Source of the DNA: Antedon mediterranea
Taxonomy: Eukaryota; Echinodermata; Crinoidea; Comatulida; Antedonidae
Assembly (NCBI RefSeq): GCF_964355755.1
Contig: NC_092673.1
Span: 1,803,001-1,867,000, forward strand
DNA: 64,000 bases
Reading direction: 5' to 3'
A program made the translations under genes and the position numbers. The notes below the pieces were generated by a model. That model had not been told where the DNA came from. It searched no databases and saw only the letters and a list, made by a program, of their open reading frames with translations. Positions 1-11,000 of this stretch are shown here, one piece after another. The stretch's first letter is position 1; each line of letters opens with the position of its first letter.

Positions 1-1074
1 TCGATCACTATTCGATGGAGTCCACCAGTTGATGGAAGCTTGTGTGACGTCATTGAATATAATGTCATTATCACATCATGTTTGTTTACAATCAACAAAC
101 TTACAACTAATAAGTATCTACATGTTGAAGAAAACATTAACACAGGAACTGAGTACAATGTGAAGGTATGTTTTAATGTTTATTCTATATTATAATATCT
201 GAACGTTAATGCAAAATCATTAATGTCTGATATTTGAAAGGCGTCATACCATTATCCCTTTACATAATTCTGTTAAAGTAGGCGCGCGGGAAACAATGAT
301 AGTATTAATGTTTATTGTTTTAGATAGCAGCAAGAAACGCCAAAGGATATGGAGAATTTTCACCGAACGTGATGGTGGCAACTGACGTCATTAAAGATGG
401 ACAAATCAATGATCTGCCTGCTGCTGCTGCTGCTGGAAACGCCGAAACAAATAGTAAGAAAATCTCAAATTTAATTCACATTTATTTAGCGTCATGCGTA
501 TCTGGATTCAAGACTTAGTTTTGACTTAATATTAGTAAAAAGATAAATATTTTGCCACTACTTGAGCTTGTAATTTTTCAGACAAAAATCGACTAACATA
601 AAAAAAGACAATGAATACAGACTTGTCTAGTCTACATAAAGTCTAGTCACAATTGTATTATGGTGGCTAATGGCACTCGGTATGCCTTTCTCTTCCTTAG
701 GCCTTTTATAAAATCAGCATTTGTATACAACAATATTTATGTTATTTTGTTTATAGTTCAAAAGGATGAAGAAAGTAACAGTAATACAAGTTATATCATT
801 GCGGCCATTTTACCATCACTCTTTCTACTTATCATCATCTTGTTGTTGTTGCTTGTCATCAGGTAACGAACATTTTTCATATTAAATTAATTTATTAATA
901 TCACATAAACTTACATAAACTTACAGAATTCATGTTTGTCGCATTACATTTCAAGTATTTTATGTATTTATATCTTGCAGAAAACTTAAGAAACAAAATG
1001 CGTCGCAAGAAAATAGTAAACATATAAATAATTACTTGAGAATGGATGCTGTGAACAATCCAGAAGAAGCATAA
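1..1074 (+). CDS. C-terminal exons of a fibronectin type III single-pass membrane protein (5' part outside window)
   Basis: Four exons join in phase: 1-165, 324-453, 757-862 and 981-1074 (TAA at 1072-1074). The first two encode the end of a fibronectin III domain: an ITIRWSPP strand, then EYNV and, across the intron, IAARNAKGYGEFSPNV, the usual G-strand of FN3 modules. A short polar linker with an alanine run follows. Exon 3 encodes a strongly hydrophobic helix (SYIIAAILPSLFLLIIILLL, continuing to VIR), the membrane anchor. Exon 4 gives a short cytoplasmic tail rich in Lys, Asn and Gln that ends NNPEEA. All introns are GT-AG. The tail has no kinase, phosphatase or recognisable adaptor motif, so the protein is probably an adhesion or receptor-like molecule. 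The family cannot be named without the upstream exons. A poly(A) signal cluster (AATAAA) lies at about 1269-1290. Confidence 0.8.
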
Positions 1075-1695
1075 GGGTTAATTATTATAGCTAGAAATTA
1101 GATGAACACTACAAAATCTTTTTTAGATGTTTACCTTTGGAGAAAATGTTTTTGTTTAATATCTAAAGACCAGTGTGCTCAGATATTAATTGTTTATTGC
1201 AGAATGTTTTTTTATCTGTATGTGACCCGCTTCATCGTTTCTGTTTTTCTTTTGTTTTTGATACCATGAAATAAAAAATATAAATAAAAATATAATAAAA
1301 TATATATATATATATATATATATTATTTTTTATCGTCTGCATCATAGATTAGGAGTCAAACTTTTTTTTAATAAAAAATGATATTTTATTCATCGTTTTT
1401 TCACTTTTATTGTGAATAAATGAGGTTAATTAAACATGTGTTGATAATAAACAGGTTAAATGATTAGCATACCAGCGTTTGCTGTACATCATCGGATTTA
1501 TAAAAAAATGAAATAAAGTTGAGAATTGTCTACGTTGTAAACTAACACAACCGTTAATACAATCTACTGATATTATTATCAGTATAAAATAATATATTAC
1601 TTTGTTGCGCGTTTTGCGTTCCATATCAATTTGGGACCGAGTTGCTTTATTTTGGAGTTTTTGATGAGACGAGTTGGTACTGCTGATTGTCAAAC
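1075..1695. other. 3' UTR of the FN3 gene and intergenic DNA
   Basis: AT-rich non-coding DNA. It holds several AATAAA-type signals around 1265-1295 and a TA dinucleotide run at about 1300-1323. I see no coding exon here. The TMEM128 promoter should lie just before 1696. Confidence 0.5.
1300..1323. repeat. (TA)n microsatellite
   Basis: About twelve TA dinucleotides in a row, directly after the poly(A) signals of the FN3 gene. Confidence 0.85.
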
Positions 1696-3710
1696 ATGGC
1701 TAGCGCTAGTAACGCAGAAGAAAGTTACGAAGAAATAGAGCTTGAAAGTACAAGAAAAGAAGAAGATGACTTTGATATTAGACGGAGAAAAATAGCCGAA
1801 GCATTTATCAATGCTTATGGGATAGGTAAGTATTTTATCTTAATAAATATTGATGAAAGGGTGCTAGGCCTCTAGCTAGGCCATGGATGGTACACGATCT
1901 TCCTGACCTTGGTAACTAAGCGAGAGTGTTGACTGTTGTTGGCGATATTTTTGGAGTCGGTTCGACCGGTTTATGCCTAGGCCTAGCTAGCCCGGTAAAG
2001 TCTATTCCAATGCTAAATATAATTTTGAAATAAGTACACAAACTATTATATACTAAGGATTCTGTACTAAGGACTAATACTAGCCTAATATTAAAAGTTG
2101 ATTTAAAAGAGTTGCTTAATCTCTAGTCTAGCTAGGCCTAGGCCTACTAAACTGGGCCTAGGCTAGTAGGCCTTTCTCATTCTACTGTATAAATATTCTA
2201 TTTTATTAATTTAGCTCCCTACTATCCAAAAGAGGACACTAGCCTACTGTATCATGTGAAACCAAAAAAAGAGGAAATATACAGTATGCTCACTAGGCCT
2301 GGATCCGGATGCCTATAATTTGGAAGATACCCATATATATCATTATGAAGAAACACTTTATGTTCTTTACTGCAGTTCTTAAGCTTGGTTCCCACTAGAA
2401 CGTAACGCAAGGACGTAAACGCAACGCAAGCGTTTTATTCAATGACAAGCGAAGTTATAGACAGTTAGCAATCACAAGCGAATAAGCCATCGCTTGTGAT
2501 TGGTCAATTCACTTGCGTTGCGTTACGTCCTTGCGTTGCATCGCTAGTGGGAACCACGCTTTATGTAACTTTTTCCTATAATAAAATCAATTTATCCCAA
2601 TTAAAACAAAATAAATTCAATTTCATTATTTTATAGATGTAAGCAAACTTAAAAACATCGATCCTGAACGATTGATTCAACTGCAAAAGGAGAGAGAAGA
2701 AGAAGAGGCTAGGAACAGATCACCGTACAATTTACAGAATTTGATTTGGCTTCTGGCATTATTTTGTATTTTCTATTACACAGAATTTGTTCTTACGCTA
2801 CAAACGGATCCAAGAATTAAAAGGTACTTTATCATGGTACATTTTATAAAGATCTGTTATGGTATAGTATGTTGGAAACTTTTTAAGGGCCAATATTTAT
2901 ACCATCATCCACTATTCAGACACTTTATTAATTGGGCGCTGGGCCGGGGTAACTTATTTATTGGGCGCTGGGCCGGGGTAACTTATTAATAGGGGTTCTA
3001 TTGTATTTTAAACTTGTGTGAACGGTTTTACGTTATGCATAAGACTATTAGAATTAATCATCTCATTTTTACTTACAGAGGTTGGTTATACACTGGATGT
3101 GTTCTTGTTGGCATAAATTGTTTCATAGGATTTTACCTTATTGTCATCTGCACCTGGATTAAGAAAATTGATAACTGGGAAAGTCATTTCCCATCAGCAA
3201 TCCCCATGGCAACAGCATCGTTTATCCTGGGATCAATTTGGTAAGAAACAATTTTATCTATTATATACATGTATATCTCTCCACATAATAAACAATGAAT
3301 AATTCATGACCTGACAATCTATGTCTCTTGGCTTTGTTTCGCATGCTTGCATGTGGCTGACAAATCTAATACGAGAAACGCAGGCACAACCACATTGGGT
3401 GAAGATGAGAGGGATTGTTGCGCAGTAGTATGTCTGTACAAGTTCCTTTTTTCCTTCTATCCCCCCTTTCTGCAAATTCCACTTTGTGATGACAATTTTC
3501 TCAGCTTAATGTTGTTTTATTTTCAGTCTAAATGTCGCCCTCTGGCCAGTGTATGGTGTGCTCGCTCCAATTATATTGTTTACGTTTTTAATGGGTGTAA
3601 TCATCCTGGCAACATTGATTCCTGGCTCAAAAAAGAAACAAGGCAGGAAAACAAAAGGAGAATACCAACAGGTCCCAACAGATGATAAAGACTCATTCAA
3701 GGAGGACTGA
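1696..3710 (+). CDS. TMEM128: Transmembrane protein 128
   Basis: Four coding exons splice in phase: 1696-1825, 2637-2823, 3079-3240 and 3527-3710, giving 220 residues. ATG at 1696 is preferred over an upstream TTG in the same frame. The N-terminus is acidic and polar; four hydrophobic helices follow, starting at WLLALFCIFYYTEFVLTL, then GWLYTGCVLVGINCFIGFYL. The diagnostic block is FPSAIPMATASFILGSICLN across the last intron, followed by VALWPVYG, which matches the TMEM128 family signature (PALIPITTASF...NIALWHVWS in human, as I recall it). TMEM128 is a small multi-pass membrane protein of poorly known function. The C-terminal tail is Lys-rich, and its last codons (DSFKED, TGA) run into the minisatellite that begins at about 3699. 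Poly(A) signals lie near 4154 and 4482. The human protein is shorter (about 165 residues), mainly at the ends. Confidence 0.92.
2380..2563. mobile_element. Palindromic MITE, family B copy 1
   Basis: The element starts TAAGCTTGGTTCCCACTAG and ends with the imperfect reverse complement (CTAGTGGGAACCACGCTTTA). Inner parts are also inverted: AACGCAAGGACGTAA on the left and TTACGTCCTTGCGTTG on the right. It sits in TMEM128 intron 1. Other copies are at 37793-37963 and 63892-64000. Confidence 0.75.
2928..2988. repeat. Short direct duplication in TMEM128 intron 2
   Basis: Two adjacent copies of about 30 bp containing ATTGGGCGCTGGGCCGGGG, unusually GC-rich for the surroundings. Confidence 0.7.
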
Positions 3711-3900
3711 AACATTTTGATTAGATTCACTCTTGAAGGACTGAAACATACTGATTAGATTCACTCTTGAAGAAAGACTGGATCATTTTGATTAGATTCA
3801 CTCTTGAAGGACTGAAACATTTTGATTAGATTCACTCTTGAAGAAAGACTGGATCATTTTGATTAGATTCACTCAAGAAAGACTGAAACATTTTGATTAT
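3699..3900. repeat. 34-bp minisatellite, left block
   Basis: About six imperfect units of roughly 33-36 bp carrying GACTGAAACATTTTGATTAG and ATTCACTCTTGAAG. The first unit contains the TMEM128 stop codon, so the array starts inside the last coding exon and continues into the 3' UTR. The same unit resumes at 7376 after the satellite. Confidence 0.9.
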
Positions 3901-4672
3901 CTTATTAATATGTTTTCTTTAATATATAATTTTGAAAAAAAAAAAGGAGAAAGATTGTGGCAGTATTTTATATTCATTAGTTATTATTTCAAGAGGAATC
4001 AGACATACGGGAACAACACACAAAAGATACTACAGTACAGATTGCCTTCTGGATTTCTATATCAAGTGAAAATTACAGACATTATTAACTTTTTATGAAT
4101 TGCATGGCATATCACAAACCTTGCTTTATTACACAACATCAAGATTGTCGTGAATAAAGATTTACTTCGGAGTTACTACTATAGAATTTTATAACTTAGT
4201 TCTTGTTTTAATTAATTCTAGTGTATTACTTTTGTTTATATTTTTGTATTGATGTTATTAATTTAAGTGGCTGATGTAAGTTGAATAGAAGTGCCTTCTC
4301 TTGGATTGGTTTATGTATTTTATTTTAGTACGATATGTTAGTAATAGTTTTTAATATATTATGTTTTTGGCTCAAAGCCTGATGTTTGGTCCTGAAGCCA
4401 GTGTGGCAGTGTTGTATGTACAGTACTATGCTGGCAATTATATAGTTTAACTAATTACACCCATTAAGGATAGATATCTCAATAAAGAAATAAACAGTGA
4501 TTAATATTATATTAATATAATATTCTGTTTTAGTTCTTCCCATTGTGAAACCTACTACGTAGTACTAGTGTATGTTACCTCAATACATACTTTAAAATGT
4601 TTGATGTTTTGGGAATTGTGTACAAGGAAATTGTCAAAAAAAATGTTCTATCACAATGTGTTCTGTACATAG
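3901..4672 (+). other. TMEM128 3' UTR and flank
   Basis: AT-rich sequence without coding potential. AATAAA occurs at about 4154 and again in AATAAAGAAATAAA at about 4482, the likely transcript ends of TMEM128. Confidence 0.5.
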
Positions 4673-7300
4673 ATATTTTGGCCATTTTATTTTTCTAAAA
4701 AATCCATGTACTATTTTTCTAAAATAGCCAAAATATCATGTTTTTAAAATTCAATTATTTTGCGATAATATTGCTGTATATGATCATATATTGCTTTATC
4801 ATCATCTTATAGTGCCATAGAAGCCATTTTTGTCGAAAAATAAAATGGTCGGAAATTGGCTATTTTTTGAAAAAATCCCTTCGACAAAAGGGATTTTTTC
4901 GAAAAATGGCCAAAATATCAAGTTTTTAAAATTCAATTATTATGCAATAATATTGCTTTATATGATCATATATGGCGTTATCATCATCTTAAAGTGCCAT
5001 AGAAGCCATTTTTGTCAAAAAATAAAATGGTCGGAAATTGGCTATTTTTTGAAAAAATCCCTTACTATAGTACAGGGATTTTTTCGAAAAATTTCCAAAA
5101 TATCAAGTTTTTAAAATTCAATTATTATGCAATAATATTGCTTTATATGATCATATATTGCGTTATCATCATCTTAAAGTGCCATAGAAGCCATTTTTGT
5201 CGAAAAATAAAATGGTCGAAAATTTGCTATTTTTTGAAAAAATCACTTACTATAGTACAGGGATTTTTTTGAAAAATGGCCAAAATATCAAGTTTTTAAA
5301 ATTCAATTATTATGAAATAATATTGCTTTATATGATCATATATTGCGTTATCATCATCTTAAAGTGCCATAGAAGCCATTTTTGTCGAAAAATAAAATGG
5401 TCGGAAATTGGCTATTTTTTGAAAAAATCCCTGTACTATAGTACAGGGATTTTTTCGAAAAATGGCCAAAATATCAAGTTTTTGAAATTCAATTATTATG
5501 CAAGAATATTGCTTTATATGATCATATATTGCGTTATCATCATCTTAAAGTGCCATAGAAGCCATTTTTGTCGAAAAATAAAATGGTCGGAAATTGGCTA
5601 TTTTTTGAAAAAATCCCTTACTATAGTACAGGGATTTTTTCGAAAAATGGCCAAAATATCAAGTTTTTTAAATTCAATTATTATGCAAGAATATTGCTTT
5701 ATATGATCATATATTGCGTTATCATCATCTTAAAGTGCCATAGAAGCCATTTTTTTCGAAAAATTAAATGGTCGAAAATTGGCTATTTTTTGAAAAAAAT
5801 CCCTTACTATAGTACAGGGATTTTTTCGAAAATGGCCAAAATATCAAGTTTTTAAAATTCAATTATTATGCAATAATATTGCTTTATATGATCATATATT
5901 GCGTTATCATCATCTTAAAGTGCCATAGAAGCCATTTTTGTCGAAAAATAAAATGGTCGAAAATTGGCTATTTTTTGAAAAAAATCCCTGTACTATAGTA
6001 CAGGGATTTTTTCGAAAAATGGCCAAAATATCAAGTTTTTTAAATTCAATTATTATGCAAGAATATTGCTTTATATGATCATATATTGCGTTATCATCAT
6101 CTTAAAGTGCCATAGAAGCCATTTTTGTCGAAAAATAAAATGGTCGGAAATTGGCTATTTTTTGAAAAAATCCCTTACTATAGTACAGGGATTTTTTCGA
6201 AAAATGGCCAAAATATCAAGTTTTTAAAATTCAATTATTATGAAATAATATTGCTTTATATGATCATATATTGCGTTATCATCATCTTAAAGTGCCATAG
6301 AAGCCATTTTTGTCGAAAAATAAAATGGTCGGAAATTGGCTATTTTTTGAAAAAATCCCTTACTATAGTACAGGGATTTTTTCGAAAAATTGCCAAAATA
6401 TCAAGTTTTTAAAATTCAATTATTATGCAAGAATATTGCTTTATATGATCATATATTGCGTTATCATCATCTTAAAGTGCCATAGAAGCCATTTTTGTCG
6501 AAAAATAAAATGGTCGGAAATTGGCTATTTTTTGAAAAAATCCCTTACTATAGTACAGGGATTTTTTCGAAAAATGGCCAAAATATCAAGTTTTTAAAAT
6601 TCAATTATTATGAAATAATATTGCTTTATATGATCATATATTGCGTTATCATCATCTTAAAGTGCCATAGAAGCCATTTTTTTCGAAAAATTAAATGGTC
6701 GAAAATTGGCTATTTTTTGAAAAAAATCCCTTACTTTTTCGAAAATTGCCAAAATATCAAGTTTTTAAAATTCAATTATTATGCAATAATATTGCTTTAT
6801 ATGATCATATATTGCGTTATCATCATCTTAAAGTGCCATAGAAGCCATTTTTGTCGAAAAATAAAATGGTCGAAAATTGGCTATTTTTTGAAAAAATCCC
6901 TGTACTATAGTGCAGGGATTTTTTCGAAAAATGGCCAAAATATCAAGTTTTTTAAATTCAATTATTATGCAAGAATATTGCTTTATATGATCATATATTG
7001 CGTTATCATCATCTTAAAGTGCCATAGAAGCCATTTTTGTCGAAAAATAAAATGGTCGGAAATTGGCTATTTTTTGAAAAAATCCCTTACTATAGTACAG
7101 GGATTTTTTCGAAAAATGGCCAAAATATAAATTTTTTTAAATTCAATTATTATGCAATAATATTGCTTTATATGATCATATATTGCGTTATCATAATCTT
7201 ATAGTACCACTATAAGATGATAATAAAGCAATATATGATCATATACAGGAATATTATCGAAAAATTTATTTTGGCCATTTTAAAAAAAATTGCCAACTTT
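4673..7300. repeat. 185-bp tandem satellite with a palindromic core, inverted last monomer
   Basis: About 13 tandem monomers of roughly 185 bp; the marker AAAATGGTCGGAAATTGGC recurs near 4842, 5024, 5209 and so on, up to about 7050. Each monomer holds an inverted repeat around CCCTGTACTATAGTACAGGG flanked by A and T runs. The first monomer is diverged. At about 7205 the array switches orientation: CACTATAAGATGATAATAAA follows the mirror-image end of the previous unit, so a large hairpin forms at about 7170-7245. Short ORFs that recur in every unit are by-products of the repeat, not genes. Confidence 0.93.
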
Positions 7301-7362
7301 CGACCCTTTTTTCTGACATAACTGGTTACTATATCATAACGTGACATGCACAGAATCACATA

Positions 7363-7915
7363 ATACCAACATATGATAAAGACTCATTCAAGGAGGATTC
7401 ACTTCGATTAGATTCACTCAAGAAGGACTGGAACATTTTGATTAGATTCACTCAAGAGGACTGAAACATTTTGATTAGATTCACTCAAGAGGACTGAAAC
7501 ATTTTGATTAGAATCACTTAAGAGGACTGAAACATACTGATTAGATTCACTCAGGAGGAAACATTTTGATTAGATTCACTCAAGAGGACTGAAACATTTT
7601 GATTAGATTCACTCAAGAAGGACTGAAACATACTGATTAGATTCACTCAAGAGGAATGAAACATTTTGATTAGATTCACTCAAGAGGACTGAAACATTTT
7701 GATTAGATTCACTCAAGAGGACTGAAATATTTTGATTAGATTCACTCAAGAGGACTGAAACATTTTGATTAGATTCACTCAAGAGGACTGAAACATTTTG
7801 ATTAGATCCACTCAAGAGGACTGAAACATTTTGATTAGATTCATTCAAGAGGACTGAAACATTTTGATAGATTCACTCAAGAGGACTGAAACATTTTGAT
7901 TAGATTCACTCAATA
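7363..7915. repeat. 34-bp minisatellite, right block, with copy of the TMEM128 exon end
   Basis: Fifteen or so units of about 33 bp (CAAGAGGACTGAAACATTTT, then GATTAGATTCACT). It opens with ATACCAACATATGATAAAGA and CTCATTCAAGGAGGA, a near copy of the last TMEM128 codons at 3661-3705. The unit is the same as that of the left block. Confidence 0.9.
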
Positions 7916-8072
7916 TCAATGACGTTTTATTTCTATTTCCAAAACAAAAAACCTTTGTACTTTTTTACAGAACAATAATTGAATTTATTATTATAGACTC
8001 ACTCTTTATTTACAATTTCCTTTCAATTTTCTTGCGGATTTAAACCATAAATTAAAAGAACATAAAGACATA

Positions 8073-11000
8073 CTAAGTTTGGTCTACATCTTGAGTAAGA
8101 TCAACTTTTGTCATGACGGTGGTCTTACGCATTCCTCCACGGATACCAGCCAGGAATGTTTGTGGACGTGGTACATTCGTGCCTGTACTTTGTAGTGTCT
8201 GTGTCTCAGACTCCCTGCAATAAGAATAGAACATAATTAGTAGTTATATCTCACATACTCTATCTCATAGCTATTGCAATTATTCTATGTCAATGGGAGC
8301 GATATAGCATAATGGCATGATGGCATGGCATAATGGCATGGGTTCGAGACCTTGCTGTGGCATTTTAATTTCATTCTAAAGCACTGTCTACATTAGTGAT
8401 ATGCCCAAATATAGTAGTGATATGATGTCATCGTCAATATATGGGCACATCACATTTTTTTCTCACATAAAGTTTGATAGTGTAGACAGAGTTTTAGGCA
8501 AGATGGTTTACTTTCATTGCCTGACAAGATGTTGATGCATGTGTACAAAAAAAAATAATTTGAAAAAAGTAGGGTCATGACCATCATTGGTTCATGAGAA
8601 AGTGTCCTCTTAATGGGCGTGTCCCCTGAATGGGCGTGTCCTAAAGGAGAGGTTCAAATTCAAAATAGTAACATACTTTGGTAGGTAGACTTGTGTTACG
8701 TTGTCTCTTCTCAGATTGCTTAGGTTTGTCTGTGCTGAGTGCGTCACCTTATTTCGCAGGTTGGCCTGTAAAAACAATGTGAAATCATTTTTATAAGATG
8801 AAATATCTATTCTAAATGTTTGTATTGGTCTTTAATGATGAAAACTTAATTTGTGGGTGAACTATTGATGGCAGATAGGAAGTGGAATGGAATCTAGTCA
8901 TATAAGTTTGGGTATGTCCTGGACTAAGTAAGTAACTATTGATGGCAAACAAAACAAAACTGACCAGTTTGATGGCTTTCCTCCGCAGTTCCCACTCATT
9001 CCATTCGTAAGATTTGACAATGTTTGACTCTATTGGGTGCACTTCAGTCTGGATTCCAGCATCACATTTAGTAATTGGTTTCTCGATCATTTTGCCTTGG
9101 TCTCTCCCCTATCATTACAAGCATTATTAAAGAATTAATTGTAGTTTCTACCAAAATGTCAGAAAGAAAATAAAGGCATGTATTCTCATATTTATGAAAA
9201 AATCCACCAAAATTGTGTCGAGATAGAAAATCCCAATGTCCATACATGTGCACAATGAATTAACATGACATAGCTCGATCCTAATTGTAGCAAGGTTGTA
9301 GCTTGGTGGTTAACGTGCTTCTCTTCCAATCCCAAGGTTCAGTGTCCTACCTAGCGCCAGGTAACTCACAACTCTTTCAACTCAACTCCCTAAGCCTCAA
9401 ATGAGATTTAGTTTATAAGCACGATAAATTATAAAATAGTTTATCTATCCAGTAATTGCCGAGTTACTCGCTGTTGGATGCGTATGAATTTAAAAAAACA
9501 AATAAATAATAAAATTCAAAAGCTTCAAATTACTCAAAAGAACAAACATTTTACCTGTGAGTATGGTGTAATAGTCGCAAACTGAGCGTGTAATTCCAGA
9601 AGCTGAATCAACTCCGGTGATTTCTTAGCGCATTCTGCGACCATTATGATGTAGGAATCCGGATCAGAGGCAAACTCGTACGCAGCTTGTTTCGATGAAA
9701 ACACGTAGTGACGATTCTGGTAGCGCATCACTCCAATATCAGGGTTACCTGGAATCAGAAGGATGTTTTGTTGCACCAACGTCCAGCCGCAATATCCCTA
9801 CAAAATAAATGTTCTGTTTTTACACGCCTAGCAGTAACAACATCAATTGCAAAAAAACATACAAAAAGGAGGAGAGAAGATGATTGTATGTTAAAGCATA
9901 CAATTAAACTCATATTAACAAGTTAAGAATGTACTTTGCATTTAAGCTATTCCTGCCCAGCATTTTTCACTCTTTTATGTTGTACTGTATGTTATTGTCA
10001 GTGGCGTAACGCAGAGGCCTGAGGTTTAGGAATTCTAAGTGCCCTTCAACGCTGGAGGCCTCGAGCATTTTTAGCCTTTTTCGACATATTTTAATGCCTG
10101 TTTTTCCCCCTTGGACACTGCTCGGGGCTCCCATAAGCTCCGGGGCCCCTGGGTTAAGCCAGTGAGCGCTCATAGCCGTTATGCCATTGGTTATGTATTG
10201 TTATTATGCTGGTTGAAATAATAAACAAAAAAATACAATTTCTGTTTGTAGGAATTTGAATACTACCTTGTATTGTAATACCAAACGTTCAAAGTTCTTT
10301 GTAGTCTCTGGAAACAACCACTCTACATTGTTCAGGTCTGATGGCTTCACACAATTTTCAGCACCTCCAGACTAACAAACAACAAAGATCAATTAGGAAC
10401 CACTAATCTTTACATTTGTTACATCACAACAATAAACAGTAAGAAAGATATGCTTTGAACCTGTTTATCAGTTGTAAAATATAATACAGCAAATAGCCTT
10501 ATTAGTGTCCTAATAATAGGGGTGTCCCCAGGATAGGAGTTGGCCGTAGTCATATTGCTCTTTCTCATCTCTTAACATGTCCCCTGAATGGGGGGATCCC
10601 AAAGAAGGGGTTCTATTGTATAAACCTCATACAAAATTTAGTTCAGAAAATATGATTTGTACAAGATTAAAGCTCTGTCTACACTATATAAAACTAGTTT
10701 GATAAAAAAAGTGTGATGTGCTCAAATACAGGTATGGTAGTGATATGACATCATCATGTTCATATGGGCACATATTTTTGTCACATAAAGTTTGATAGTG
10801 TGGACAAGGCTTTAGTTTGGAAAGAATTGGTTTGTCTTGTATCGTGTTAAACTTGCTAAATTAGTCAGAATTATCGAAAAACATAGATTATGCCTAACTG
10901 ATGATTACTAAAACAATCTTACCATTTTCAGCCGGTCTTCATCTGTTAAAACTTGAATTTCATTGAGAGATTGATCAAGTATTTCATCATTAAACACTTC

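Noticed and set aside
4830-7130. Series of ORFs of 86-211 codons starting MSKNKMVGNW
   Set aside because: They repeat with the 185-bp satellite period in the same frame and differ only by repeat variation; no promoter or start context. They are a by-product of the tandem array.
7609-7848. Minus-strand ORF with repeated SNQNVSVLLSE
   Set aside because: It is the 33-bp minisatellite (11 codons) read in an open frame, not a repeat protein.
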